Assembly: GCA_016208255.1 (NCBI GenBank)
Contig: JACQYK010000024.1
Span: forward strand, 1-42,031
Direction of reading: 5' to 3'
DNA: 42,031 nucleotides
From: Deltaproteobacteria bacterium
GTDB taxonomy: Bacteria > Desulfobacterota > RBG-13-43-22
Below the pieces are notes generated by a model, which had not been told where the DNA came from, did not search any database, and worked only from the letters and a program-made list of their open reading frames with translations. Positions 15,836 through 24,738 of this stretch are shown piece after piece. The position numbers and the translations under genes were made by a program. Position 1 is the stretch's first letter; each line of letters opens with the position of its first letter.

Positions 15836-17206
15836 TTAAGGAATGAGCATTTCCAAAGTCTCTTGGTAGGCCCTGGCCACGGGTTCCAAAAGTTCGGGAC
15901 CGGTAACATTGAGCAGATCTTGGGTCGAGTGATGAAATTCGTGTGCGTAGGAAATGCCGAAAACATTAGTATAATTATATGGAGGATTAGACACCGCCGT
16001 TAAATCCCCGTAGAATATTCTGGAGTAAAATCCAGCCCAAGGGCCTACCTCCGGCTTTTGAAAATTGGCTATAACTGCATTTCCCAAGGATGCATCCCCT
16101 TTGTATTGGAAAAGCCTGAAATCCATATGGTCGGTCGGGACCAGGACACCGTCTTCCAGTACATATTCGTACATGGCTTGCCAGGCCCCCAGGTGGGCCC
16201 AGGCAGAGGTATTTTCCGGCCCGGGTGCGATAGCGCTTTCCAGATAATGGTTTATTCCAAGACCGCCTATTTCATGCCCGCTGGTGGCTGTGAAGATCCA
16301 GGTGGTATCCTTGGTATTATGAGCGGCCCATTCAGCGAGACCCAGGAAAAAGGCGACCCCCGCCCCTCTCTCGCCCGCACAGGTAAACCAACCGCTATAA
16401 GGGGTGCTGACCACCAGCACTTTGCTTCCAGGACCTCGGTCCAGAGTGCCGATAACGTTCAGAGCCTTGGCCTGATCATCATATATCCCGGTTGAAACCA
16501 CCCTTACCTGGGATTGATTCAGGATCGCCGTATCCAGGGCTTGTCGATCCCTGGCCATGGCGCTGACTACCGGAATCGGCCATTCATCCTGGGTTGCCTG
16601 CGTGGCATTCAAACCGATGAACTCATCCGAGGCGATGCTGGTTGTTCCATTGAAATAGGTCACCACGACCACGGCCACAGCCCCATTATTATAGGCCGTA
16701 TTAATCATTGCCGTTAATGCAGGCGTGACGGAAAAGGTGGCAGGCGTTACATTGATTAAAAGATAGATTTTGCCATTTGCATTGTTTAGGTCATCGGTCA
16801 ATAGCGCCTCGATTCCTCGGGGCGTTGTGGGTTTCGGCCACCAGACAGGGAAGGCCTCTATCTTTAGCGGATTATCGGGATGAGGTCGATTTCGGCTACC
16901 AGAAAAAGCATCAATTCCCCGGGTTTTATCAATGATAATTTCAGTCCGGAGAGGATAGAACTGACGTGTGGTCCACTCCTGCATTTGAATTGCATAACCG
17001 GCTTTTTTCAGCCGGTTTCGGATCCAAATGGCCGTGACCTTGTCCGTAACCGTGGCGGTACGGTGATCACCCAGATAGGAATAGTGAACCACATCCTTAA
17101 AAAGGGACTCTCCGGCAAGGGGATCTTTATCTTTGGCATAAAGCCCCTGGACCATAAAGACCGAGAGAAAGGAAAAGATTGTAAGACTGAAGATCATTCG
17201 TTTCAT
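15836..17206 (-). CDS. Exported PA-domain / M28 peptidase-like protein, metal site altered
   Basis: The 456-residue product starts behind AGGAGG with a signal peptide ending near VQGLYA. Residues about 120-240 resemble a protease-associated (PA) domain, with GKIYLLINVT and GAVAVVVVTYFNG. The rest resembles M28 zinc aminopeptidases: VIGTLDRGPGSKVLVVSTP, GVAFFLGLAEW, and TATSGHEIGGLGINHYL. In real M28 enzymes the VLVVSTP strand is followed by a His-x-Asp ligand pair. Here the sequence is TPYSGWFTCAGERGAG without them, and the usual Glu-Glu pair is His311-Glu312. It may be inactive as a peptidase or have another function. It lies between the importer promoter and an arylsulfotransferase pseudogene. 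Confidence 0.65.
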   Translation of the reverse strand: MKRMIFSLTIFSFLSVFMVQGLYAKDKDPLAGESLFKDVVHYSYLGDHRTATVTDKVTAIWIRNRLKKAGYAIQMQEWTTRQFYPLRTEIIIDKTRGIDAFSGSRNRPHPDNPLKIEAFPVWWPKPTTPRGIEALLTDDLNNANGKIYLLINVTPATFSVTPALTAMINTAYNNGAVAVVVVTYFNGTTSIASDEFIGLNATQATQDEWPIPVVSAMARDRQALDTAILNQSQVRVVSTGIYDDQAKALNVIGTLDRGPGSKVLVVSTPYSGWFTCAGERGAGVAFFLGLAEWAAHNTKDTTWIFTATSGHEIGGLGINHYLESAIAPGPENTSAWAHLGAWQAMYEYVLEDGVLVPTDHMDFRLFQYKGDASLGNAVIANFQKPEVGPWAGFYSRIFYGDLTAVSNPPYNYTNVFGISYAHEFHHSTQDLLNVTGPELLEPVARAYQETLEMLIP

Positions 17207-17307
17207 GTTAATCCTCCTTTTGAATAATAAGATGAAATAATAGACTTACTCCTTACCAGCTTCCAGGCTCACGATCAAACTCCGGCCGATTGCTGAGGAG
17301 GAGCGGT

Positions 17308-18099
17308 TTATTTTTTCATCAATCCCCACTTGCGATTCAAGGCCTCATGTTCGACTGCAGCCAGCTTTTTCCCGATCAGCTCAGGAGAATCGGCTTGGTA
17401 CCGGTGAGCCCTGAAAATCTGAACATTCTTAACCCCTTTAAATTCGTGAACGAAAGGACTGTTCCATTCCCAGACATATTCGCCTTCTGTGGTGATCTCA
17501 AATAGGCGTCCGGCCACGATATGCACCGTCTTCCAAACGGCAACACTTTGGCCCTGACTTGTGAAAATTCAAGTGCTCCCATTTCCAGACTACTTGGCCG
17601 TCCCAATTCACTCTAATAGACCTCACAGTGGCATACCATTTGTTCAAAAACACATTGATCCGGTCGTTATACTTAAATGTTTGGTTCTTTTTGTTTATGT
17701 TGGAGGATATCACCATAGGTTACTTCCTCCGATCGTCAAATCCCCCCCTGCCCCCCTTTGCTAAAGGGGGGATAGGGGGGATTTATGCGTGTCCGAATGA
17801 ATATCTTTGACGTTTTTTTATGCAACGTTTGGGTAGACTATATCGGCGGTACCTGTCGGTTGAGCCAGGCCGACCTCCGTTTCCACCAGCGCCTGCCCTC
17901 GGACCAGCAGGTTACCACACGGCAGGAGATAGCCCTATCCAGGCATGAACTTATCGGTCTGCCAGACATGAACAATCTATCCCTCTTCATCCAGCAAATA
18001 GGTGGCTTCCCCGCCAATGGGAGTAATAAGAGTAAAGCCCCCGGAAAACCTCCGGTCCTTGTAGGTCAAGCCTACAGGTCTAAATGGTGACCATCCCAT
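17308..18099 (-). pseudogene. Arylsulfotransferase (ASST)-like gene, decayed
   Basis: Starting at ATG 18099 behind GAGGAA, the minus strand reads MGWSPFRPVGLTYKDRR, FSGGFTLITPIGGEATYLLD, VHVWQTDKFMPG and LVRGQALVETEVG. This resembles the N-terminal part of bacterial arylsulfotransferase-like beta-propellers. In-frame TAG codons interrupt it at two places near 17978 and 17938. A CCCCCCTTT-type repeat (17738-17784) follows, then the propeller resumes with VNWDGQVVWKWEHLNFH and, after at least one more frameshift, GRLFEITTEGEYVWEWNSPF and VQIFRAHRYQADSPELIGKK. About a third of a normal gene is missing. Intact members move sulfate between phenolic compounds or have unknown roles. The gene is dead. 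Confidence 0.75.
17738..17784. repeat. CCCCCCTTT-type inverted repeat inside the ASST pseudogene
   Basis: AAATCCCCCC, CTG, CCCCCCTTT faces AAAGGGGGG, ATA, GGGGGGATTT around GCT, forming a nearly perfect 20-bp stem. I know this repeat type as widespread in deltaproteobacterial and some other genomes (knowledge, not checked). It marks the break between the two halves of the pseudogene. Confidence 0.75.
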
Positions 18100-18121
18100 G
18101 ATTTCCTCATGTTATAGAAAT

Positions 18122-18895
18122 TCAATAGCGAAGTCTTTTAGGGGTCATGGTTCGTTTACGGAACATTTCCATTTTTTGGATATCTGTTCGAATATAAACA
18201 CTTGCCCCCAACAAAAGTACCCCTTGCTCATCCATAACCAGTCGATTTGCCAACATCAGAGGGCTCCCGGGAGGGATTTTGAGGCGGTCAGCAAGTTCAC
18301 CCACAGCCAGAATGGCCTCATAGGTTTCTTTTATATAATCTACGGTCCTTCCGGTGATTCGTTCGAGGATTCGATATAAATAAATATCGGTTTGAGGATT
18401 GAACTCGGAAAGGACTTTTTCGGCATCCGGAGGCCTCATGTAACTGTGGACTAACGTTAGGGGTGTTTGTTCGAGCCAGCGGGTCAATTTAATACGGCTT
18501 AAAACCTTTTCCGATTCAAAGGCGGCGAGAATGGGATTTGATCGATCATTGACAATGGTTTCATGGGAGAACACTTCCACGTGGACAAGATCCGGAAAAG
18601 GGTAAGGTGGACTAATGCTGTCTACAACCCAGATCTCTTTCGCCTGGTAATAATCCACCGCCCAGGTCCCTTTTCCCGCTCTTCGCTCCAGATACCCGTT
18701 CCGTGTCAGGTATTCTAAAGTTTTTTTAACCGTGGAATGGCTGACAGAAAATTGTTCGCAGATTTGGCTTTCAGTGGGAATAATATTCCCCACCTTCCAA
18801 TAACCGCTTTGAATATAACCCTGGAGTTGATCGGACAAGACTCGATAAAGAGCTTTGGATGACTTTCCCTGGTTGACAGGTCCCTTGTCAGGCAT
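18122..18895 (-). CDS. GntR-family transcriptional regulator with UTRA ligand domain
   Basis: The 257-residue protein has an N-terminal winged HTH (residues about 15-85: ALYRVLSDQLQGYIQSG, then IPTESQICEQFSVSHSTVKKTLEYLTRNGYLERRAGKGTWA) and a C-terminal UTRA domain (about 100-250, with ILAAFESEKVLSRIKLTRWL and IKETYEAILAVGELADRLKIPPGSPLMLANRLV). UTRA regulators of the HutC subfamily bind small ligands and usually act as repressors of nearby catabolic genes. It probably controls the surrounding minus-strand genes and itself; inverted half-sites overlap its promoter. Confidence 0.9.
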   Translation of the reverse strand: MPDKGPVNQGKSSKALYRVLSDQLQGYIQSGYWKVGNIIPTESQICEQFSVSHSTVKKTLEYLTRNGYLERRAGKGTWAVDYYQAKEIWVVDSISPPYPFPDLVHVEVFSHETIVNDRSNPILAAFESEKVLSRIKLTRWLEQTPLTLVHSYMRPPDAEKVLSEFNPQTDIYLYRILERITGRTVDYIKETYEAILAVGELADRLKIPPGSPLMLANRLVMDEQGVLLLGASVYIRTDIQKMEMFRKRTMTPKRLRY

Positions 18896-18920
18896 ACTTT
18901 AGTCCGGATTTTTTTAATTT

Positions 18921-18987
18921 ATACCTAATAATTAAAAATAAAATCTATATTAATAGGTATTAATATATGTAAAAAAGTTAATGTCAA
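18921..18987 (-). promoter_or_regulatory. Promoter and inverted half-sites upstream of the GntR gene
   Basis: On the minus strand TTGACA (18982-18987) and TATTAA (18960-18965) are 16 bases apart. Half-sites ATACCTA (18921-18927) and TAGGTAT (18954-18960) are exact inverted repeats, one touching the -10 box. They suit autorepression by looping or by two dimers; the link to GntR is inferred from position. Confidence 0.45.
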
Positions 18988-19066
18988 GAATAAAATACCT
19001 TTAAATTTATTTTTTTGTTATTAAAATAATAAGTAATAATTGGAATTTTTCGAATAATCTTAGATA

Positions 19067-19101
19067 GTTCTCATCCAGAAAGGATATTTTCGGATGAGAA
19101 C
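19067..19101. repeat. Perfect 10-bp hairpin in the AT-rich gap 18896-19215
   Basis: GTTCTCATCC and GGATGAGAAC flank a 15-base loop. The rest of this 320-base gap is AT-rich, with no gene on either strand. Confidence 0.5.
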
Positions 19102-19183
19102 CATCAGCGATTAGCGGTCAGCTTTAGAAAAACCCTTTTTTAAAGCGCTTTTTCTGACTGCTATAAGGTAATATCTATCCGCT

Positions 19184-19212
19184 CCATCCGGAAACCCGAG
19201 GTTTCCGGATGG
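19184..19212. repeat. Perfect 13-bp hairpin, member of the GTTTCCGGATG family, just after the MBL gene
   Basis: CCATCCGGAAACC and GGTTTCCGGATGG flank a CGA loop. The hairpin lies three bases beyond the stop codon of the minus-strand MBL gene. The same motif occurs at 27698-27713, 33557-33572 and 33717-33732, each time at a gene 3' end. Confidence 0.75.
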
Positions 19213-19215
19213 AAA

Positions 19216-20466
19216 TTAGATAGATAATGATTCTAAAAACTTCTTATCTTTTTCCATGGCATAGACCCAGGAATTTCGAGACATGAGGCAATAGTCCTGG
19301 TCACAAAGGGTTTCAAGAATTAGAAGGTGTAATTTACGGGCTTCAACATGTTCAGGATCGTATTTAAAAAGGATATCGAGCACCTGCAAAGCCAATTGGG
19401 CCTTTCCCTGAATAAAAAGGGCTTTGGACCTGTCCAAAATGGTTTGGGCGCTGCCGATTATATTGAATATCTCGGCATTGACCTCCCGGTCCGGTCTGGG
19501 CAACAGGTGGGCCGGATTGTGATCATAATAACCATGGTACCAACGATAGATATTATAGACGGCAAATTCAGGCCGGGAGTAGACAAACTGAAGATATTTA
19601 TTATTCTGAAGATGATCCGGCAATTTTATCCGGTGGATCATCTCCTCAACGGGGATATCTTTGTTTAAGCCGTCCACTACCTGATCATGAATGGAATAAA
19701 TGGCTTCAATCGTGACATCAAGCAGCTCCCTGACCTCGGCGCCCTGATAAACGGCCCTTCCCCCATGGGCGATCAGCATTTCCGCTTCCTTGGCCCGCAC
19801 GGCCTCCAGGGCCCGGGCCCAGGGCAGAGCAAAGCGGGTCGGTTTGAAGGGGTTCCCGATGTTGGGGAAGCCGGCGATAATCAGATCGCCGACGAAGACG
19901 GTTTTGATTTCCGGTACAAAGACCCAGACCGCATCATCCGTCTCGGCCCGGGCATGATAGAGCTCAAAGGTTTTGCCTCCCAGGGAGAAGGTCAGGGTAT
20001 CGCAGAAGGTTTTCGTAGGGGAAACATAATTCCGGGGACGGTCCGGATTATAGGGTATGTTGAACTGGACCGAGGCGATCCTGGCCCGGTGCTCCCTGAG
20101 GATTTTGTATTTTTCAAAATCTTCCAGCAAAAATCGCTGGGCAATGATTTCCGGCTGTTGATCCAGAAAAACGGAGGCTCCACCCACATGATCGCCGTGA
20201 TGATGGGTGTAGATGATGGTTTTGACCGGACCGCCGGTTTCCTGAATCTTTTTCTTCATTTGTTCAGCAATAACCGGCCCCGTCAGGGTGTCGATCAGCA
20301 CCGTTCCCTCGGTCGTATTGATCCAGGAGGCGTTGGCAATGGGAATCTTGGCCACATAGACCTCGGGATGGGGATGCTCGAACTTTACATTTTGGGCATC
20401 AAGAACCTGAATGGCTTTATTCTTCTCAGGTATTTTGGCATCTAAGGCAACTGATTCTTCGGTCAT
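19216..20466 (-). CDS. Alkylsulfatase-type MBL-fold protein (SdsA1/BDS1 relative without the C-terminal domain)
   Basis: The 416-residue protein has the zinc motif THHHGDH at 87-93 and a later FVGDLIIAGFPNIGNPF segment with the bridging Asp, then the helical dimerisation region (YLQFVYSRPEFAVYNIYRWYHGYYDHNPAHLLP). This is the hallmark of linear alkylsulfatases (SdsA1, YjcS, BDS1). Those enzymes are about 630-660 residues with a SCP2-like C-terminal domain, missing here, and they are secreted, whereas no signal peptide is visible here. It may hydrolyse sulfate esters or another ester or thioester in the cytoplasm. It is the last gene of the second catabolic block, 85 bases after a CaiB gene. 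Confidence 0.75.
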   Translation of the reverse strand: MTEESVALDAKIPEKNKAIQVLDAQNVKFEHPHPEVYVAKIPIANASWINTTEGTVLIDTLTGPVIAEQMKKKIQETGGPVKTIIYTHHHGDHVGGASVFLDQQPEIIAQRFLLEDFEKYKILREHRARIASVQFNIPYNPDRPRNYVSPTKTFCDTLTFSLGGKTFELYHARAETDDAVWVFVPEIKTVFVGDLIIAGFPNIGNPFKPTRFALPWARALEAVRAKEAEMLIAHGGRAVYQGAEVRELLDVTIEAIYSIHDQVVDGLNKDIPVEEMIHRIKLPDHLQNNKYLQFVYSRPEFAVYNIYRWYHGYYDHNPAHLLPRPDREVNAEIFNIIGSAQTILDRSKALFIQGKAQLALQVLDILFKYDPEHVEARKLHLLILETLCDQDYCLMSRNSWVYAMEKDKKFLESLSI

Positions 20467-20551
20467 TTTTATCCACCTTTCTTCGGTTATTACCTAAAAA
20501 ATATTCTCTCTTTCTGATTTCTAATTCTTCTGGTCTCGACCTTCAACCACT

Positions 20552-21769
20552 TTAAACAATAATCTTTTCCTGAGAGAATCTTTGGATATTCTCCCAGGTG
20601 TACCCAAGCTCCAGCAGGACTTCCTCGGTATGCTGGCTGAACTCGGGGGCGGCTGTCCTGACTGCAGCCGGTGTTTCACTGAAACGGACCGGTGGAGCAA
20701 CCACTTCCATGGGCCCGTAGTTTGGGTGATCCAGGGGAACAAAGTAGTCATTGGCCCGGGCATGAGGGTCATTGATGACTTCCAACAGAGTCTGAATGGG
20801 GGCTGAGGGGATCTCGGCAAAGACGGGTTTCCACTCCCCCAGCGTTTTGCTCATAAATCTTTCATCGAAAATCTGATACAAGGCCATGCGGTTTTCAGCC
20901 CTGGCCTCAAAGGTATTGAACCTCGGGTCCTGGATCAAATCCTCCCTCTCCAGGGCCCGGCAAACCTTGGGCCAGTATTGATCGGGCAGGAGACACATAA
21001 GAACGAATGCCCGCCCATCCTTCGTGGGGTACATGCCGACCAGAGGGTTCATGGAGTCCTCACGACCCTTGGGTTTGAATTCGGTAAATTCTTTTTTTTC
21101 CACCAGGGCCCCGGCTATGTCGAAGGACATCTGAAAAACCGCCAGATTAAACAGGGAGGTGTCCACCAACTGGCCAAGGCCGGTTTTCTCCCGGACGAAA
21201 AGGGCCGTCATAATCCCGAAGGCCAGCATCAACCCTCCGACATTGTCTCCAAAGGCCGGTCGAAAACCCAGGGCGTCCATGAGATAAGGTATCGCCCCCC
21301 GGGCCCAGTAGGAGACGATGTCATAACCCGGTGCATTCCGGTCCGGTCCTTTGAGGCCGTATCCGGTCAAACTGGCAAAGATGATCCTGGGATTTATTTT
21401 TTTAATCGTTTCATATTCCAAATGGAATTTTTCCAGTTCATAGGGCCTCAGATTGCTGATAAAGACATCCGCCTGTTCAATGAGCTTGTAAAGGATGTCC
21501 CGGCCCTGATCCGAAGCCAGGTTAAGGGTGATGCCCCTTTTATTGATATTATAATTTTCCCAGTTATAATTGATGAAAGAGGGGACCCCTCTCCCGGCGT
21601 TGAGCGGGTTGTCGGGCGTGGATTGAAAATAGCGAAAGGCATCGCCGGTAACAGGGCTCTCAACATGGATCACATCGGCTCCGAGATCAGCCAAAAGTCT
21701 TCCAGCCATGGGGGCTGCCGCCCATTGGGCGACCTCGATGATTTTTATTCCTTCCAGTGCCTTGGTCAT
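20552..21769 (-). CDS. Class III CoA-transferase (CaiB/BaiF family), second copy
   Basis: From ATG 21769 (behind AGGAGGGG) the 405-residue protein reads LEGIKIIEVAQWAAAPMAGRLLADLGADVIHVES, then NINKRGITLNLASDQGRDIL and SLTGYGLKGPDRNAPGYD. The candidate nucleophile is Asp175 in PAFGDNVGGLMLAFG. It shares the fold with the gene at 8852-10048, but the two are clearly different paralogues with little identity outside motifs. They probably handle different acids. It lies between an SDR and the sulfatase-type MBL gene and likely makes or consumes the CoA thioester processed by the SDR and thiolase. Confidence 0.9.
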   Translation of the reverse strand: MTKALEGIKIIEVAQWAAAPMAGRLLADLGADVIHVESPVTGDAFRYFQSTPDNPLNAGRGVPSFINYNWENYNINKRGITLNLASDQGRDILYKLIEQADVFISNLRPYELEKFHLEYETIKKINPRIIFASLTGYGLKGPDRNAPGYDIVSYWARGAIPYLMDALGFRPAFGDNVGGLMLAFGIMTALFVREKTGLGQLVDTSLFNLAVFQMSFDIAGALVEKKEFTEFKPKGREDSMNPLVGMYPTKDGRAFVLMCLLPDQYWPKVCRALEREDLIQDPRFNTFEARAENRMALYQIFDERFMSKTLGEWKPVFAEIPSAPIQTLLEVINDPHARANDYFVPLDHPNYGPMEVVAPPVRFSETPAAVRTAAPEFSQHTEEVLLELGYTWENIQRFSQEKIIV

Positions 21770-21862
21770 GTTCCCCTCCTTTAGCACGAAAATAGAGTTT
21801 AAAGTCAAACGAGCTTTGTTTTCATATTTGGTGATGTCACGCCCCTACCGGGGCATGACGGT

Positions 21863-22786
21863 TTAACTTTTTTCCTCCGGCATTAAAGGTTTTACTATAT
21901 TTAAAAATGCATCCGAGGTGTTTTCAAAATGCCGGGTTACGGTCATTTCAGAAATTTTGGCAAAATTTTCCCTTACCATTTCCGGGGTCACTATCCTGTC
22001 GGGATCGAATCGAATCCCTTCCCCTTCCATTAATTGAGATTTGGCGAAGAAACCGAGACCGGCGGTGATAATGTCTCCGGAGGTGGTGCAGAATTCTGAA
22101 CATAAATAAGCCACCAGAGCGGTGACCAACTCCGGCTTCATGAATTTTTGCATTACCTCAGCAGGAAATATTCCTTCCCCGAGACGGGAGGCGGCCAACG
22201 GTGCCACGGTATTAATCAGGATATTGTACTTAGGGCCTTCCAGCTTTAATGAATTCATAAAGCCCACTAAGCCCATTTTGGCGGCGGAATAGTTGGTCTG
22301 TCCAAAATTACCCCACAAACCGGCTGAAGAGGTGGCCAGGATAATGCGGCCGTAATTTCTCTCCCTCATCAGGGGAAAAGCCGCTTTAGTGACATAGACC
22401 GCCCCCATTAAATGGACTTTGACCAACATCTCAAAATCAGTAAGATCCATCTTCAGGAAAGTTTTGTCCCGAAGGATGCCGGCGTTATTGATCAGGATGT
22501 CAAGCCCTCCGAAGTTTTCCCTGGCGCAATCAATAATTTTGGCGGCCTCCTCCGGTTCGGCCACGGAATTGTAATTGGCCACCGCCTTTCCCCGGGCGGC
22601 CTTGATTTCGTAGGCCACCTCTTGGGCCGGTGCCTGTGAACTTCCGCTGCCGTCGGGATCTCCACCTAAATCGTTGACCACCACGGAGGCCCCTCGACTA
22701 CCCAGAAAAAGGGCGTAGTCCCGTCCTAATCCCCGGCCCGCGCCGGTAATAACCGCCACTTTCCCATCAAACCTGATGTCGTTCAT
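21863..22786 (-). CDS. Short-chain dehydrogenase/reductase, peroxisomal MFE-2 / 17-beta-HSD4-like
   Basis: The 307-residue protein starts behind GAGGAT. It has the cofactor motif TGAGRGLGRDYAL with NDLGGD after strand 2, NNAGILRD, the active-site serine in ILATSSAGLWGNFGQ, and Tyr-x-x-x-Lys in NYSAAKMGLVG. The extended NDLGGDPDGSGSS loop and C-terminal helical tail match the (3R)-hydroxyacyl-CoA dehydrogenase unit of MFE-2 and its bacterial homologues, which oxidise hydroxyacyl-CoA using NAD. With the neighbouring thiolase it gives two consecutive steps of a beta-oxidation-like sequence. Confidence 0.88.
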   Translation of the reverse strand: MNDIRFDGKVAVITGAGRGLGRDYALFLGSRGASVVVNDLGGDPDGSGSSQAPAQEVAYEIKAARGKAVANYNSVAEPEEAAKIIDCARENFGGLDILINNAGILRDKTFLKMDLTDFEMLVKVHLMGAVYVTKAAFPLMRERNYGRIILATSSAGLWGNFGQTNYSAAKMGLVGFMNSLKLEGPKYNILINTVAPLAASRLGEGIFPAEVMQKFMKPELVTALVAYLCSEFCTTSGDIITAGLGFFAKSQLMEGEGIRFDPDRIVTPEMVRENFAKISEMTVTRHFENTSDAFLNIVKPLMPEEKS

Positions 22787-22822
22787 CGTGGAATCCTCAT
22801 TGAAAATTCATTTTTTTTATCC

Positions 22823-22984
22823 GACAGGATTTACCGGATTACCCGGATTTTTGTGCCTTTCCAGACGAAAGGCACAAATAAAATCGTTCTGCGGAGAAAG
22901 TCCCTTCAATCCGCAGGGGCAGGAATTAAGCTGCTCAGGATCACCACGTTCTGAGAAAAAAATATAAATCCTGTAAATCCTGTC
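22823..22984. repeat. MITE-like element, full copy A
   Basis: The ends GACAGGATTTACCGGATT and AAATCCTGTAAATCCTGTC are inverted repeats. Inside lie TTTGTGCCTTTC...GAAAGGCACAAA (a hairpin) and GCTGCTCAGG. The same order appears at 37586-37783 and, in part, at 11149-11203. It carries no ORF and fills the gap between SDR and thiolase genes. Confidence 0.75.
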
Positions 22985-22995
22985 AGAAAATATTT

Positions 22996-24246
22996 TCATT
23001 CTTTTTCCAGAATGATTACCGAACAGGCGGCTTCTTCAAAGCCGATCACGCCGCCGCCGTTTTCCTGCAAGGCCAGGGCAGCGCCCTTGACCTGGCGTTC
23101 ACCGGCTTCTTCCCGAAGCTGGGTGACCAGCTCGTAAATCATGCCCAGGCCGGTGGCCCCAACCGGGTGACCTTTGCTGACCAAACCGCCGCTGGTGTTT
23201 ATGGGTATTTCCCCTTCCAAAGAGGTCTGCCCTTCTTCCACAAACCGGCCACCCTGACCGATGGGGGCAAAGCCCATCATTTCCGCCTGATAGATTTCAC
23301 AAAAAGAGGTGGCATCGTGAACTTCGGCCACATGGATATCGGAAGGTTTAAGACCCGATATTAAATAGGCTTTTTGGGCGGCGGCATAGGAAAGGGAGGG
23401 GTCATCGTAGGCGCGGTATTTTCCCCCGGTCAAGACACTGGCCCTGATTTTGACGGCACGATTTCGAACCTCCGCTGGACAACCTTTGAGATAGGATGCC
23501 GAGCAGAGGATGGCCGCCGCCGCACCGTCACCGATGGGAGCACACATGGATCGGGTCAAGGGATAACTGATCAGACGGTCGGCCAGAACTTGGTCTACGG
23601 TCATCTCAAACCGATACTGGGCCTTGGGATTCTTGGCCCCGAAATTATGGTTTTTGGCCGCTCCGACGGCAATCTGGCGTTGGGTGACCCCGTGCTTCCA
23701 CATATAGTAGAGGGCCTGCATGGCATAGGTGTCCATAAAGAACGACCGGTCGGGACCGCTTTGAAAAGGGGTGCCGACGATTCGGCCGGCTTCCTCATAA
23801 ACCGACACGGTTTCTTCCGTTGTCATCTGGTCCATCCCGCCGCTGAAGGACTGGAGCATCTGGGCCGCCTGTTCCGGAAAATAGAATTTATCCATTCCGA
23901 CCGCCAAGACCACCTGGGATTGACCGGACAATATATCCTTCCAGCCGGAGTGAAAGGCCATAGAAGCGGTGGCACAGGCCCCTTCCACGTTGATGATGGG
24001 AACCCTTTCCGGGAAGAGCCCTTCCCGGACCAAGGGGATAAAAGTCACCTGACCTCGAATGGAACTCTGTCCGACAGCGGGCATGGCGCAATTTCCGAAA
24101 TAGGCAAACTCGATTTCCGATCCGGTGGCCATTCCGGCATCCGCCAGGACACCCAAATAGACCTCGCGGGCCAGGTCGCGGTAGGTTTTATCCGGCCATC
24201 TTTTAAATTGGGTGGAATAGGCCCCTATAATATTGACTTCGTTCAT
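22996..24246 (-). CDS. Thiolase family protein, SCP2-type acetyl-CoA acetyltransferase
   Basis: From ATG 24246 (behind GGGAGAT) the 416-residue protein has the acylated Cys91 in VEGACATASMAF, His310 in EVHDATSFCEIYQ, and His360 in GGLVSKGHPVGATGLG. HDATSF in place of the classical NEAFA motif marks the SCP2/SCPx-type thiolases, many of which cleave branched or bulky 3-oxoacyl-CoA, including steroid side chains. The usual second catalytic Cys lies in the EEAACSVIILEK tail region. It acts in the cytoplasm next to the SDR gene. Confidence 0.88.
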   Translation of the reverse strand: MNEVNIIGAYSTQFKRWPDKTYRDLAREVYLGVLADAGMATGSEIEFAYFGNCAMPAVGQSSIRGQVTFIPLVREGLFPERVPIINVEGACATASMAFHSGWKDILSGQSQVVLAVGMDKFYFPEQAAQMLQSFSGGMDQMTTEETVSVYEEAGRIVGTPFQSGPDRSFFMDTYAMQALYYMWKHGVTQRQIAVGAAKNHNFGAKNPKAQYRFEMTVDQVLADRLISYPLTRSMCAPIGDGAAAAILCSASYLKGCPAEVRNRAVKIRASVLTGGKYRAYDDPSLSYAAAQKAYLISGLKPSDIHVAEVHDATSFCEIYQAEMMGFAPIGQGGRFVEEGQTSLEGEIPINTSGGLVSKGHPVGATGLGMIYELVTQLREEAGERQVKGAALALQENGGGVIGFEEAACSVIILEKE

Positions 24247-24290
24247 GGTGTTATCTCCCTTTATTTCCGGGTTCAAGGGGCCAAGGAATT

Positions 24291-24328
24291 AAAGGTCCAA
24301 GGTCCAAGGTTTAAGGTTCAAGGTAAAG
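24291..24328. repeat. AAGGTCC-type short tandem repeats upstream of the thiolase gene
   Basis: Units AAGGTCC, AAGGTCC, AAGGTTT, AAGGTTC and AAGGTAA follow each other with near seven-base spacing. The same unit type occurs at 7448-7559 and 10066-10098. Confidence 0.6.
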
Positions 24329-24343
24329 CCTAAAAGCGTATAC

Positions 24344-24658
24344 TTAAGTCCGCACCACCAAACATGAAAATAGTTTTCGCCGAACGCCGAACGGGAAGCC
24401 TTCTTTTTCGGCCAACTGAGTTAATTCCCGGGATTTGAATTTATAAAGCATTTGCTCCGCTGACCCGGTGCCTCCATGGAGGACAAAAAGGAGTGGCCGG
24501 CCAACTGATGATAATTTGACAGGTTTATAGAGATAGTACTCCCGCTCTATCCCCTTAACCGTTATTTTTTCTTTAACCGGCTCCGCCGCCGGGGACATAT
24601 GGGGAAGGCCGAGAAGGCAGAGCAACATGGATGTTATTAAAATCGCAATACGTTTCAT
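24344..24658 (-). pseudogene. Secreted esterase of the LpqC/feruloyl-esterase (PHB depolymerase) family, N-terminal remnant
   Basis: From ATG 24658 a signal peptide (LITSMLLCLLGLPHMSPAAE) leads to KGIEREYYLYKP, then PLLFVLHGGTGSAEQM (oxyanion region) and LTQLAEKEGF. The family continues with a Gly-x-Ser-x-Gly nucleophile region after this point, but here the sequence changes abruptly near 24400 and stops at 24344, next to the AAGGT repeats. Only about 90 of 300 or more residues remain, so the enzyme is dead. An upstream in-frame start at 24742 would add an unrelated extension. Confidence 0.75.
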
Positions 24659-24738
24659 ATCTGTCTTATCCTTTTTTTCGGGTGGGCTTAAACCCGGTCG
24701 AAGAGCATCCGCTAACCGTGAAAAATCCGGGATTGGCA

